From positions 15,453,558-15,517,557 of the forward strand of contig NC_052359.1 of assembly GCF_009727055.1 (NCBI RefSeq): a stretch of 64,000 nucleotides of DNA. Reading direction: 5' to 3'. Numbering within the stretch: the stretch's first letter is position 1; each line of letters opens with the position of its first letter. The translations under genes were made by a program, and so were the position numbers. Shown here one piece after another: positions 45,429 through 58,111 of this stretch. Under the pieces are notes generated by a model. That model ran no database searches. It was not told where the DNA came from and was given only the letters and a program-made list of their open reading frames with translations. The stretch is from Benincasa hispida. Its lineage: Eukaryota > Streptophyta > Magnoliopsida > Cucurbitales > Cucurbitaceae.

Positions 45429-47945
45429 AATAATAAAGTTATTGAAAAAAGAACAAACTTAATAAGCCTATTTGCACTACCACTTTTAACACCAATTAAG
45501 TTTTAGTAAAATAGTTCTATTGTATCCGAAGTGACATCTATTTTGCAAGGATGCCCCTAGTGAGGCAGGACAAAAGTCACCATTAGGGTGATCAAGTGCC
45601 CCTTCATTGGAATGAGACAATCTCAATCATTAGACAGAAACAACTCCTTGTAACTGAATCTAACAGTCACCATTGTTTGGTCCAGAATTTGTTAACATCC
45701 TTAACAATTTCGTGTAAGTGTAACCCCTCATTTTAGGCCCTAGAGTCCCGCACTAATGCGCCCACCATAGGGAAAAAAGCATATTAGGACAAGAGACTAA
45801 AGCAACCCTATCCATTTCTGGAGATCAAATAAAGAGTTGTGCAAATACAACAATCTTTTAAGGGGACATTCCCAGTGTGCCTCGAGGCGATGCGCGAAAA
45901 TGTTATCCAACCTAATGAAAGAGATCGAGGGATATGTTGTCACACATCCTACTCCCACATACTATGAACATTCTTTCCATTCACCTTGGTATTGACGCCC
46001 AAATGCCATCCTATAGGGGGATACTTCTAGGTGTCTCGAGGTCGAGGATAGATCTCACGGTGTGAACTTTTTAGGGAGAAACATGTAGAGGTAAAGTGAA
46101 GTATCATATACCTCAATTACCTCCCACTGAATGTTCTACCTAGGGATTCATTAACTTAGTAAATTCGGTTACTGATTTTAACCAAGTGGGTGTTTAATTT
46201 GCTAAAAACAACACTTGCTTTTGATGTTTAGACAAGTTTGATTCAAGTCTCATTAAACACTTTATCAGACTATCATCAAATTTGCATGCATGCAACAAAT
46301 CTATCTAATTCACCTTTCCAGGTAGGTTCTTAGGTAGGGGTACGACGTTTCCATCAACTTAAGTACCCCAGCCTAGCCATAATTAGCCTTAGCCAAAAGG
46401 TCCCTAATAGATAAATTTGGTACATATTTAATCTTTTATTAGACAATTTAATCCTATTAAATCGAGTTAAAAGATTAAACATAGATTGCTAATCTCATTT
46501 GAACCATGATCTTAGATCTATCTCAATCAAATTTTAAAACTCTTTTAAAACATGATTAAAGCCTAAGTTTACGTGCAACTCTTTTTTATTGATTTTAATT
46601 CTAATTTCATTAATTATAACTCTTATAAAAAATGAAACTAAAATCAACCATATTGCTAAGCTAGACATACACAAGGTATTTTAACTTTTATAAATAAACC
46701 TAAGTGTCATACTTCATGCAATGTTCATTCATTACTACTATATAATTTTTATATAACAAAGTAATGAACTAAGCATACATGCTAACATATACCCTTATAC
46801 TATAACACTTATAATATAAAGATGACGCATGGATATGCTTTAATGCATGCGTATATTATAACTTTTATATTATATGATGCATGAGCATGCTTTAACTAAT
46901 TTAATCATGCAAACTACTATATTATAACACTTATAATATAAATATGATGTAATAATAAATGCATAACCTTTGGTGGGTTTTAAAACTATATGTCATATAT
47001 TATGTCATATAATTAAACATACATCACATGTACATTCATTAAAAATTGATGGACTGGGATAATTAGCCTCAAAACCAGTTCAAACAGGCGAACTGGGTCT
47101 TGAACCGTCCGGGCGAAGCCTCATCACTTGATCGTGTAGCAACTCCTTCAGATCGTCGAGTAATGCTTAGCAAGTATAAACGATCGTGTAGCGTTGATCA
47201 CATGCCTTTGGACTATGCAATGAGCTTGAAGGCCACACGATCATGCAACGTACATCGAGTAACACATGCCAAACGATGGTGCAGAAATTGACTATGTGAT
47301 GACCATGATTGTCTGAACGATCAAGTAACAAGCATCAAGTATCGTATACCGAGTGATTGTGTATCTAGTGACATACGATGAGCATGTTAGCCTACACGAT
47401 CGTTTAGCGCACGCGCCACGCGTCGAGTATCATATACTTTGCGATCGTTTACCCTGAGCTTCTACATGATCGAGTAGCCAACACAACACGATCGAGTAAA
47501 CACTTTACTTGATCGCGTAGCATTAACTATGCGATCTTTTAGCAAATACAACACGATTGAGTAGAAAATTTCTACACGATCGCATAGCCAAATCTAAACG
47601 ATCGTTTAGGTTGGGATACACGATGCGACCAACGATTCGTTTTCTCCTTCGAAGCGAACAGCAACCCTTTGCGTCTGAAGCTTCATCACGAATGACTCAA
47701 ACAAACAAAAAAATTGAATACAAACTCGATTGCTTGTTATTTATACCAAAAAACGCACGGGCCCTTACAAATTAACTTTTGTAAATGTAAAGAAAGCTTA
47801 AACAGAGGCAATCATCCCGTAAACATCCATCAACATCATCCACAACTACACTTAACTCTTAAATGCATTGTAGAATACTTAAAACCCACCAAGACTATAA
47901 ATAACATTCAATACAACAATGGAATTTCGAAATCAAAACAATCTG
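45429..47945 (-). mobile_element. Leader of copia-2 with an ACGATCG word array
   Basis: 2.5 kb noncoding leader. Near gag it matches the copia-1 leader. 47105-47640 is a striking irregular array of about a dozen words of the type ACGATCGNNTAGC (variants GATCGTGTAGC, GATCGAGTAAC, GATCGTTTAGC, GCGATCGTTTACC) at spacings of about 20-50 bp. No ORF. This lies within 850 bp of the PBS. Confidence 0.8.
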
Positions 47946-47957
47946 GCTCTGATACCA
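47946..47957 (-). promoter_or_regulatory. Primer-binding site of copia-2
   Basis: TGGTATCAGAGC on the minus strand, 2 bp from the LTR end; a perfect match to the initiator tRNA-Met complement used by plant copia elements. Confidence 0.92.
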
Positions 47958-47959
47958 AA

Positions 47960-49979
47960 TGAAGGAACTCTAAATATAGAGGATCTATGAGCGGAAGCGG
48001 ATCGTTCCAAACTCTATTGTGAAAGAACTCAAACATTTACAATCAAACAGAAATGATTATGCATTAAAGATAAATTACAACATGCTTCTTAAATTAAATA
48101 CAAGGGATCGAGGAAACAATACCTTTGAAGAAATCTTTCTTCACGTATTTCCCTCGATCAGTCACGAACGCAACGATAAGCACGAACTCAACGAACAACT
48201 GGAACTTACTCGATTACTAGTGAGTAAAACTCGATCCTCGAACAAAAAAAGACACCACCATAAGATTACCTTGGTATTCTCGGTGTGAGAATCCATGAGT
48301 TGTGGGCTCTGTATGATTTTGAATAGAGGGAATGGGGAAGTAAACAATTGAGTAGGCGATTGAGTATCAGGCAGCACTATCGTGTAGAAGAAGGAAGTCT
48401 ATCGCATAGACTTGACGCTTGATCGTTTAGAAACCAGTACTATCGTATAGTAAAACTCGATGCGATCGTTTAATCTCTTGAAAGTTATCTGATAACTTAT
48501 TGCCTTCTGAGATTTTGAAAATCCAATTTCTTTTTATCTCACGGTTAGACATAAAACCGTCTAAAACCACCCACTAAGGTAGTTATTTAGAAAAAATATA
48601 TTAATTATCATATAATTAATAAATTATAAATAAATACAATAACTAACTCATCATATTATATTTATAACCTATAGTTTTAATATTGCATCATATGCAACAT
48701 ATAAACCATAGTTCTTTTTCTCTTTTTATAGCATTTAATATAAATCATACTTATATTAATTCCTGCAATCAAATAATAATGTATCAAATACATTATATCA
48801 ATTATATCATATATAATTGAACTAATTTAGTTATATCATATATAATCAAATTCCCTCTTGTTAATTTGAACATTTCAAACTAAACTAAAAACTGATTCTT
48901 AACTTGAATCCATTTAGCTACCAAGGGGTCTTATGGACCTGTAGCTTGAAGCTCCAACCGTATGTGAATAACTGACTAAACTCTTTAATCACGATATCCA
49001 CCATCTTTTAACTGTCGAGCATTCCACTAAAGATCGACAGCTGCACTCTTTGCATTATAAATATATTTCTGTGTCCATTGGATATAACCAATCAACAGTA
49101 CGATGACCCTTCACAAATCGCTTGTAAGTACAGTTGGACCAATTTATCATTTTGCCCCTGTAGTTACATCTAACTCCTTAAGTATCACTAATTTCTCTAA
49201 TGAACAATAGATCATAGTCCTACTATGACTAACCCCTTTCTCGGGCCAAGAGAAGGTGTGGCACCACATTGTTCAATCCCCAGAATCAACCCTTAGGGGA
49301 GCATTTATCTAATTACCTCTACTTCGGGGAAGGAGTGAATTTCATCTTGTACAGCTGAGTTTCCAGCTCCCCAATTAGACGAATCCCTAAATTGGCAGGC
49401 TTGTTAAGTCAGTGATCTGGCCACTCTCACCCATGCAAATCAAAGGACCGCCCTCATAGGCAAGAGTTCACAACTCACTTAGGATTAAGTTCATGTTACC
49501 TATGGTCATCCTAGTGAAATGAAAGTCTCAATTATGAACGACGTTATGTAACAAGACTAAATATTTCGTAGTCCGGTCTTATACAAACTCCTTTATATAG
49601 AATATCCTCGCTCGCATGTCTAATACATGAATGATCAGGATCAGATCATTTGTAGCACTTTTCAATATTTATAACACCTACAAAGCGAGCCACATTCGTA
49701 GTGTCACCAGGATAAGGTATCCCTCCTTTATCCATATACTATAGACCATTTAGGTTATCACTTAAAGCACGATCTACTTGTATGTAGACATACATGCTTA
49801 AGTTACAACGATAACCATGGATCTTAGTTTATTGGTTAGTGGTTAATGCAACTAAAATATCTCATATTTCATAGACTGAAGTGAATAAAATATTATACAT
49901 TATAAATCACAAAGTGTTTGTTCATACAGGTATTTACAAACTACAGGACCTTAAGAGATTTAGGGTATCAACCCCAACA
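47960..49979 (-). repeat. 5' LTR of copia-2
   Basis: 2020 bp, partner of 39533-41507, about 45 bp longer through small indels (for example an extra AT-rich block near 48815-48840). Carries the same CGATC word cluster at 48340-48480. Confidence 0.93.
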
Positions 49980-49984
49980 ATATG

Positions 49985-50949
49985 TTGATGGCATGATTAT
50001 TACAGGGGATGATCCTTAAGCTATATCTGACCTACAATGTTATCTTGGGGAGCACTTTGAGATGAAAGACTTGGGACCACTCAGTTATTTCATTGGTCTT
50101 ATCGTCATGCTCTAATGGATACTACTTGTCTCAAGCAAAATATGCCTCTGATCTCTTGGCTCGATCTAGTACCACTGATTCTGTCACATCATCCACACCA
50201 TTAGACTCAAATGCTTGCCTGACTCCATTTGATGGTGTTTCACTTGATCCTACCCTACATCGGCAACTTATTGGTAGTCTTATCTACTTGACTGTGACTT
50301 GCCCAAATATTGCTTATGTAGTACATGTTGTTAGTCAATTCATGGCAGCTCCTTGCACTATACATTTCACTGTTGTGCTTCATATTTTACGATATGTTAA
50401 AGGCACTTTGGGTCATGACCTTCAATTCTATTCACAATCATCCTTGGTTTTATCAGGATACTCGAACATTGATTGGGCTAGTGACCCTACTAATAGACGA
50501 TCCACCAAGGTATTGCTTATACTTAGGCGATTCTTTCATTTCCTAATGAAGTAAGAAATAAGTTGTTGTTTCATGTTCCAGCATAGAGTCTGAATATCGT
50601 GCAGTTACTGATGCTACTTTAGAGTTACTTTGGCTTCGCTGGCTCCTTGCAGATATGAGGGCCCCTCAACCTTCTGCCACTATACTTCATTGCGACAATC
50701 GTAATGCAATTCAGATTGCTCACAATGATTTTTTTTATGAACGAACAAAGCACATCGAAAATGATTGTCACTTTGTTCTCCATCATCTACAGAGTAACAC
50801 CATTCATCTACATTCGTCTACAATCCATATCCACTACTGAGCAACTAGCAGATACCTTCACGAAAGCGCTATCTCTTACTTGTTTTACCCAGTTACTTAG
50901 CAAACTCAAGTTGGTTTCTACTCTACCATCTTAATTTGGGGGAGGGGGG
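49985..50949 (+). pseudogene. Retrofit/Ale-like copia pol, right part
   Basis: Continues the gene broken at 39532: VDGMIITGDD (49985-50015), LGEHFEMKDLGPLSYFIG, NGYYLSQAKYASDLLA, RQLIGSLIYLTVTCPNIAY, HILRYVKGTLGHDLQFYS, then the RNase H region with DNRNAIQIAHN and the end LADTFTKALSLTCFTQLLSK LKLV. The second Asp of YVDD is Gly. Several frameshifts (near 50105, 50550, 50830). It ends before a purine-rich tract (50933-50949, GGGGGAGGGGGG core) that is the PPT. Confidence 0.85.
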
Positions 50950-51109
50950 TGTTAACAAATTTTATGTAATTTAGCTTACTTCTAGGCTAATTAGAATCTC
51001 CATTTATTAGGATATATTTTCCTTTTATGTTCTTTATTTTGTTATATTATCTCTTGTATCAACACTATAAACTACACAATACATTGAATACAATTAAATG
51101 TTAATAACA
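50950..51109 (+). repeat. Short 3' LTR of the Retrofit/Ale-like element
   Basis: 160 bp, TGTTAACAAATTTTATG to ATGTTAATAACA, immediately after the PPT. Short LTRs fit this clade. The matching 5' LTR is not in the window because the element is truncated near 38350. Confidence 0.7.
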
Positions 51110-53022
51110 TCATTTTCCTTTTCATTACTAAGAATTTTAATTTTTCAAAGAGACTCTTAACGTATGATAAGTATAAGATTATTGTCTCTTTTGCATCACA
51201 TTTCGATCACAATTATTAAATATTGTTACATTCACCTCAAGGAATGATATTTAAATATTTAATGGAAATTCATTACTTTTCATAGAAACTTATGCTTATT
51301 TGTTCTATTCAACCTAAAAAAAATATTAGATAAATGTTTGTCACAATGTTTCGAACTTTCTTTCTCAAATTGCTAATGCAAGAGTAATGCATGTTTGATA
51401 TATGAAAGTATTATATGCTTATTAGTATATAAGCATTTATTGATTTAAAATATGTACAACTAGATGTGCATCTAATTAATAATATATAAGCACTAATTGA
51501 TTTATGCAACTTCAGGTGCATTGAATTAAAATTAGCTTTTAGGAAGAGTAAGGAACTATTACGCATAACTTTCAAATTTATAATGAGAGAATTCAATCAA
51601 ATATATATAATCACTATATATAAATTTTTAAAGTTCACAAAATCCACATGAGAATAATTTAAATAATCAACAATTAAATATCTTTTAACATTAGCAAGAC
51701 AAACAAATTTTGACTAAATCAACTCTCAATTTAGTTCTCAAGTACATGTGTTTCCTTACGCTCAACTTAAATACTTCAATCTAGCTAGAACAATTATTGG
51801 ACAAAGTTTTTTTATAGTCATTTTTTTAAAAAGAAATTCTAATTCATTAATCTTTTAATTAAGAGTTAGTTAATAGATTAATGAATTTAAGTGAATTATT
51901 AAGTTTTTATTTACATATTTGAAAGATGAATATAATATCATTAGAAGAGAATCTTTTAACAAATAAAAGATAATATTAATATGAGATAATCTTATCTTTA
52001 TTTAAAAGAAACTCAAATTTTATTTAGAAGTATGTCATCCAATTAAGGAAACAAACATCCTAATAAAATTTTCATATATAACAAATATATTCAAATATGT
52101 AGAACATATAAACTAACTAGGAAAATATCCTAATCAAATCTTTCAAATATAATATTATATTTTACAAAAATAAGAGGCATGATTTGCAATCTATGATAAA
52201 TTTTAATTTAAATCACATACTTTTATGAAACAATTTTAAACAACATACATCATTATTGATAATCTTAAGAGATTCAACAATTAAATAAATGGATGCTTTT
52301 CTAAAGTTTAGCTTCCAACTTTAGGTTTAACACCAGCCCCCGATTTGAAAACACAATCGACTACCTAAATTTTAAACCCACAAGAAAATCACCCACTTTT
52401 GATTGACTGAAAAATTTTATTTTTATTTAAATATTATTGATAAGAACGGATTAAAATATACTTGAAAAACTATTTCGAATTATTTCCAAACAGTCCAATT
52501 TATTTCAAAATGACTTATTTTTTAAATTAGACACTTAAAAATGTATTCCAAACACATTCTAAACTTTCAAAATCGACGAAATTCATATCCACATGAATAC
52601 CACGATTCAGAATTAGTTGGTATTTTGTTCACAAGTTTTGTTTAATTCCTACAAAACCATATCTCCCTTTAGTATGATAGAATTGCATAACAAGCAAAAA
52701 GGATTGTAAACCCAAATTGCAAATCTAACATTGAAAAACTCACAAATGCTTCAAGACACAGACTCAACTCACGTCTGAGGATTTTAATGTTAGTGCTCAC
52801 ATAACACTCATATGAATTACACAATTTGATATATTCAAAAGTAAAATCTAATATCAAATATATCTTAACAATCAATTTGGAAATACGTAAATCACACATA
52901 TGGTTAAAATAGAGTATTCATCTTCTTCTTCTTTGAAGTCTAGTTTTAAATACCCTCAAAAATTTGTAGGGCCTTTAGTGTTCTTAGTGTTCCAATGAAT
53001 CGACTAGACTCCAATAGAATCA
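51110..53022. other. AT-rich spacer
   Basis: No gene recognised. 52400-52560 resembles a small repeat (ATTCCAAACACATTCT end) related to 55060-55260. TA-rich stretches throughout. Confidence 0.45.
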
Positions 53023-53221
53023 TGTTGATAACGTAATAACAAAATAGAGAGAAGAGAAGGTAAAAAGTGAATATATGTTTATTCAATAGTATATCCCAAT
53101 GACCACTATTCATAGAATTTACAAGATATGAAAAGGGTAAATATACGAAGAAGATAACGGTGAAGATAATGAAAAATATGTAATCTATGTACATCTACAT
53201 TTAATTCAAATATGTATAACA
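53023..53221 (-). repeat. Small copia-type solo LTR or fragment
   Basis: On the minus strand TGTTATACATATTTG to GTTATCAACA, 199 bp with TG...CA ends. About 200 bp similar to 20040-20265. No target duplication was seen (AATCA against CCTTT). Confidence 0.5.
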
Positions 53222-53499
53222 CCTTTTACTTTTAACCAAATATGTACATCTAAGTTAACAACCAATTAACCAACTTAATTTTCAACTTTTACAAACCAAA
53301 GTTCAACAATCATAATGTTTTTTATTTATTTAGATTTTTTATTGATCGATTTGGAGGATGGTTAAAATACTATTATGATTTCCATGCTATTGGGTTTTAT
53401 GAAATCAGAGGATCTCTCAAAGAGTTTTCCTTTCTGTGAAATCAAGTTTTTTAAAAGGAAAAAACATGGAGATAAAGGTATTGTAATTAAAGTGTGGAA

Positions 53500-53572
53500 G
53501 GAGAGAATTGAACTTTTGACTTTAAATCAATAATACAAGTACTATGTCAGTTGAGCTACACTCATGTTGGTA
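53500..53572 (-). repeat. tRNA-like (SINE-type) Pol III promoter relic
   Basis: On the minus strand a box-A-like GTAGCTCAACTGACA (53545-53559) is followed about 30 bp later by a box-B-like AAGTTCAATTC (53505-53515). This is the arrangement of tRNA-derived SINE heads. It cannot fold as a full tRNA. No clear tail or target duplication. Confidence 0.4.
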
Positions 53573-53579
53573 ATAAGTT

Positions 53580-55060
53580 CCTTTTTTCCAAACAAAGAAA
53601 AAAGAGAAGCAATAAAAAAAAAAAGAGAGAGAGAATCAATAATTAAAATTTAAAAAAAAACTGAAAATTGGTATATATATTTATTTACTTCCTATTTATA
53701 TTCGTAGTATTCCTCTAGATTTATGTATTTCAAAGTATCTCTATTATTAAGGGTGGAAGTGAATATTCTTTTTCTTTCGTTTATACCCTGGTATATAAAG
53801 GTATTTACAGTCTGACCCCAAAGTAGCAAACAATATACATGGGTCCTCGTCCTATATAAGTCATCACTTTAGAATATAAAGTATCTGTTTAAAGATGCAA
53901 ATCATAATCTAGAATTTAATATCACAAGTCTTGACTATTCAATTCCTAACCTGTTAATAAACTAAATGCTTAATAGGGAGTACAATGTAGGAGAGATGTA
54001 CATACCTTTGAAGTACGCTACTAGTATAGGACGTTCGATGATTGTTGTAGAATCAAAAGTACAAAGAAATTTTGCCTTTGTTGACACTTAAATACAAACA
54101 TTCGTAGACGTTTTAAAAATACATATTCTAATGGTTATAAAACGTCAACGAATGTTTACACTTAAGTTTACGCGCAAAAAGGTCTATAAAAACACATTTA
54201 TTGAAACAGAAGTAGGTAAGTTATGTCAAAACAATGAATTCTCAATTTTTTTTATTAGTTCATAGTATTTTATAGTTGTTCTTTACAGTAATTTGACATT
54301 AATAGGAACATTTTTAGCATATAACAAATCAAACAAATTTGTATACAAAAATACTTTTGAGAAAGAGTTATCAGACATATGAGTATTTCTACCTTAAAGA
54401 GTTTTTATCCAGAGTGTTTAAATGGAAATTACTTTTTAAAAATATTTTTTTTCCAAGTTCATCCAAATGGAAGTTTGTATCATGGCAAAAAGATAAGTAT
54501 GAATTGAAGTTTGGGAGCCAGAAGGAAGTTTTGTCGAGATACGATAAAGGATTTGGATGAACGTTTATGTAATTTTTTTTAAGTGGACTTGACCATTTAT
54601 TGATCCACATCATATATAAATTTTTTCTACAACTGGCCAAAGAATGTAGCCTTTGTTACATATTTTTTGCACTAACCATGTAATATAACTATTAATAGGA
54701 TTATTATAGTAAAATTACATTTTGGAATACTTCACTTTTAATATAAATCCAAATTTGTTTTGTTCCAATAAATCTAGCTAATTTTATTCAATTTAATTAG
54801 AAACGTGACATATATAAATTTTTATTATTTAAAACAATTATCCTTAAAAATATATATTTAGCCATTTTTGCAAAGTCTAACATGTTTAGCCATTTTTCAA
54901 GTTGGACTATTAAAATTTAGCTTTTTCTCTCAGGAAACCTTCCCACAGGCCACAACACTCTTACGATCCTCTTCAATCTTGAGCTCCATCTTCATCTTCT
55001 TCAACCGTCTACACTCTTGAATGCTCAAATTTCGTTGATTCGTGTCAATTTTTTAATCCA
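53580..55060. other. AT-rich spacer, nothing recognised
   Basis: Low-complexity A-runs at 53605-53660. No supported coding region. Confidence 0.4.
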
Positions 55061-55260
55061 TTTTGGGTGTGTTTAAAATGTATTTTTTAAGTGTTTAATT
55101 TAAAAAAAATTATTTTAAAAAAAAATTGAAGCGTTTGACAATCATTCAAAATAATTTTTAAAGTATATTTTCAACTATTTTTATTAAAAGTGTTTAAATA
55201 AAAATAAATTTTTTGAAAAACACTTTTTTAAATCAATCTAAATGGATCCTTACTCTATCA
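55060..55260. repeat. Short AT-rich MITE-like repeat
   Basis: T/A-rich with imperfect inverted halves (AAGTGTTTAA near 55090 and 55190, AAACACTTTTTTAAAT at the end). Similar material at 52440-52560. A foldback element is likely; ends not fixed. Confidence 0.4.
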
Positions 55261-55719
55261 TCAATATGTACCGTTTGTCGCTTGGGTTCTTCAACCAGAA
55301 TGCCAATAATGCAAACTTGCTATATTTCATGAATGAATGCGTTTCGACATATGTGATAATTTTCAAAGTTTTATTGAACAAAATTGAAATAATGTCATAA
55401 AATGGAACAAATTTCTGTTTCTAATTTTCCTTATTGAATTTAGTCAATCTGTAAGGATGATTTTAATTCTCTCGTAGCCGCTTTGACTTGATTTGAAAAA
55501 ATAGCATTTTTATTATATTTGCCAATTTTTCTAGGTCTCACTCATCATATCGATGTCAAATTCAAACATATATCAATAGAAATATTGACCTGATGAAAAT
55601 TTAAAACAAAAAATTAAATCATTTTTCCTCATTTATTACAATGATTTGTATATTTCTCAAGTACAATAGTTAAATTCTTAACCGAATTCCAAAAACAAAA
55701 ATAAAATTTTAAAAGTTAT

Positions 55720-56435
55720 GGCCTCATTTGATAATCAACTCATTTTTTGTTTTTAATTTTTAAAAATTAAGCCTACTCTTCCCCATTTCTTAGAATGATT
55801 TATATTTTTTTTAGTGCAATAGTTGAATTCTTATCCAAATTTCAAAAACAAAAACAACCTTTTGAAGGTTACTTTTTTTTAGTTTTCAAATTTTGGTTTA
55901 ATTTTTTAGATTATTAATATATAATAGATAACAAATGAAGAAATTTGAAGGTGAGAAATAATGTCTACTTAATTTTAAAAAATAAAATGGTTACCAAATA
56001 AGGTTTACTTTTTTAGTTTTCAAAATTTGATTTGACTTTTTAAACCATTGATACTAGATAGATAATAAAGTAAAATCTTTTAGGTGAAAACTAGTGTCTA
56101 TAAGCTTAATTTTCAAAAATTTTAAAAAACTAAAAACTAAAAACTAAGACCTTTTTTTATAAAAAATTGGTTATTGAGTTTTTATTTTTGAAAATTAAGT
56201 TTATAAACACTACATCCACTTTCAAATTTAATCATTTGTTTCTACTTTTTACCAATGGTTTAAAAAATCAAGCTAAATTTCGAGGAAAAAAAAGTTTTTA
56301 AAGACTTGTTTTTGTTTTTGAAATTTAGCTAAAAATTCAACCATTGTACTTAAGAAAGATGAAAAATTATGGTAAAAAATGGAAGAAAATAGACTTAATT
56401 TTTAAAAACAAAATGGTTACCAACCCTAAAATAAA
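55720..56435. repeat. Cluster of related MITE-like segments
   Basis: Two or three related segments with shared blocks in direct and inverted order: TTTTTAAAAATTAAGCC (55758), AAAATGGTTACCAA (55984 and 56408), ACCAATGGTTTAAAAAATC (56251) against TTTTTAAACCATTG (56036), TTCAACCATTGTACTTAAG (56337) against AGTGCAATAGTTGAATTC (55814). The pattern fits a high-copy MITE family inserted more than once. Ends approximate. Confidence 0.6.
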
Positions 56436-56569
56436 ATAATTAAGAAGTGACTAATGAGATAGGATGCAACATTGTCGTTGTCCAGGGAAATGAACACCAA
56501 CAATTGAGACAGATAAAAAATAAACATGGATTCATCAGCTTTGCAATCTGCTGAATACCACCACCAAAT

Positions 56570-57784
56570 CTAGGCAAGCTCGGAGGTTGACGATGGCCTC
56601 TCTTTTCTTTTACGTGCTACGGCCGAATCATGCAGTCGATTATAACTGCCTACACTCCCACATGACCCTTGAGCCTCGATGTTTTCAGAAACACCTGGCC
56701 TGGTAACACACAACCATGTTCGTTCTAATTCAGAGTCACTTGATTCAATTGGAACATGCCAAGATCCTGTTTCTGATTCCTGAAACGAAGGCAGGGATAA
56801 TTAGAGGGTGATTTCATAAGGTTACCGTCTTTTTGTTTCCAGTTTTCAAACACATGTATGTGAAATAAAACTATTTCCTGTTTCTCATTTCTCAATTTTA
56901 AGAAACATTCGAGAAATTGATAATCATTTTAAGTATGATTGGCAGTATGTTTAGCAACAAGTTCTACAAGAACTAATTCTTAGAGTTCAGATTGGCTAAG
57001 GGTAGAAAATATTCCCAAAATAGTCATTCCAAGGATGACTGACAGTTTGTTTTGCAGCATATTTTACAAGAACTATTTCTTAGATATTTGATTGGGTCAG
57101 CCTATAAAGATTAAGTTCTACATGAACAAGGAAATCATATTTGCTTATGAACTTGTAAACTTTGAAGAACTTCAATTCCCAGCTGTTAAAAACAAACTAT
57201 CGTGAGAACAAACTGAAGACAACTCTTAGGTGGACAAATATTTCCAGTAGCCTTTTTGTCCTGAGAGAAAAAAGAAAAAAAACCTCAAACAGCCAGCAAC
57301 CCCGTCTGTTTCTAGGCTTTCTACTGATTTTCCTTGCCGCGTATTAATATTCCGTAAACATTTTTGAAATCTTAGTCAATGTTGAAAACAAACTATTTCT
57401 AATAATTTTCAGCTGAAACTAAAAGTTCAAAATGACGAGTAAAATCGTGTGTAAATTATAAAAAGACAAGAAGATGAGGAAGCAGAAGGTACCTGAATTA
57501 CAACAGAGTAAAGGGGTGGCATCTCAAGTCTCAGTTGACCCTTAACGAAAGTGTAACGAATCTGCAAAAACATGATACAACAATGCATGTGAACATACAA
57601 ATTTCAACAAGTAGTTAAAACTTAAACTATCTACCGACTAAGGTTTATGCAGATAACACATACTTGATGTTTCTCCTTCCACCTAAGAAATAAGTCGCTT
57701 CCCAAAAGTTCAAAAATGTGATCTCGCATTTCATCATTTGTGACAAGCAAGCACTTCAATTTCACAGCGGCATAAAGCCAATAC
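56570..57784 (-). CDS. PRORP: Protein-only RNase P (PRORP), last three exons
   Basis: PRORP proteins cleave the 5' leader from precursor tRNAs in plant organelles and nucleus, using PPR repeats for binding and a NYN metallonuclease domain for catalysis. Minus-strand exons: 57784-57664 (YWLYAAVKLKCLLVTNDEMR..., donor GTATGT), 57561-57493 (IRYTFVKGQLRLEMPPLYSV, donor GTACCT) and 56779-56570 (from ESETGSWHVPIESSD to the stop). All three splice in frame. Visible family marks are the VTNDEMRDH motif with a catalytic Asp, FLRWKEKHQ, and SVVIQES.GSWHVP. The first exon here begins inside the Trp codon that follows the catalytic Asp pair, so that pair and all PPR repeats lie in exons beyond the window. 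The tail holds a basic RKRKER cluster that could be a nuclear signal, hinting at a nuclear form; not proven. Retrotransposons occupy the intron upstream. Confidence 0.9.
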
Positions 57785-57827
57785 CTAAATATGGTAAAAA
57801 AAAATATGATTACAACAGTTTGGATGC

Positions 57828-58108
57828 TGTTAGGCCTCCGGTTGTGTATCAATATCAATGGAGGAATAAGGGGTAGGATGGGAAATGTTATATAATAGGG
57901 AGGTAAGGGTGAGCGGGACGACGGGAATGAGAGGAGAGGGAGATATATAAACTGTGGGAAGTAGTTCAGGAAGGGGGGAGGAAAAATAGAGTGAGGGAAA
58001 CTTCTTGAGAATGAGAAGCTGGTCTGGATTGATCGCCTGTGATCAATTCCTGAGTCTATTCATCTTGATTTGATTTTCTTTTGGAATAAAAGAATTCGAT
58101 ACCTATCA
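57828..58108 (+). repeat. 5' LTR of outer chromovirus (gypsy-H)
   Basis: 281 bp, TGTTAGGCCTCC to GATACCTATCA, with a TATA box (TATATAAA, 57944-57951). It is 43 bp from the PRORP exon boundary at 57784. The start resembles that of gypsy-I (TGATAGACCTCC), so the families are related. Left flank GATGC is the expected half of a target duplication whose other half is outside the window. Confidence 0.8.
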
Positions 58109-58111
58109 TTT

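Larger units (their letters stand above)
39533..49979 (-). mobile_element. copia-2: nested Ty1/copia retrotransposon, 10.4 kb
   Basis: Perfect 5-bp duplication ATATG at 39528-39532 and 49980-49984; ends TG...CA; two full LTRs of about 2 kb; PBS, PPT, gag and pol remnants all on the minus strand. Both internal ends and target site are clear, so boundaries are certain to the base. Coding is broken by stops, frameshifts and an integrase deletion, although RT keeps YVDD. It belongs to the same family as copia-1. Confidence 0.95.

Noticed and set aside
47105..47640. CRISPR-like array
   Set aside because: Repeat words are short, degenerate and irregularly spaced, inside a plant retrotransposon leader.
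53520..53570. A functional tRNA gene
   Set aside because: Only box A and box B resemble a tRNA; no cloverleaf can be formed from the flanks.
54339..54640. Opposing frames of 73 and 83 codons
   Set aside because: No conserved motif, AT-rich, mutual shadows.
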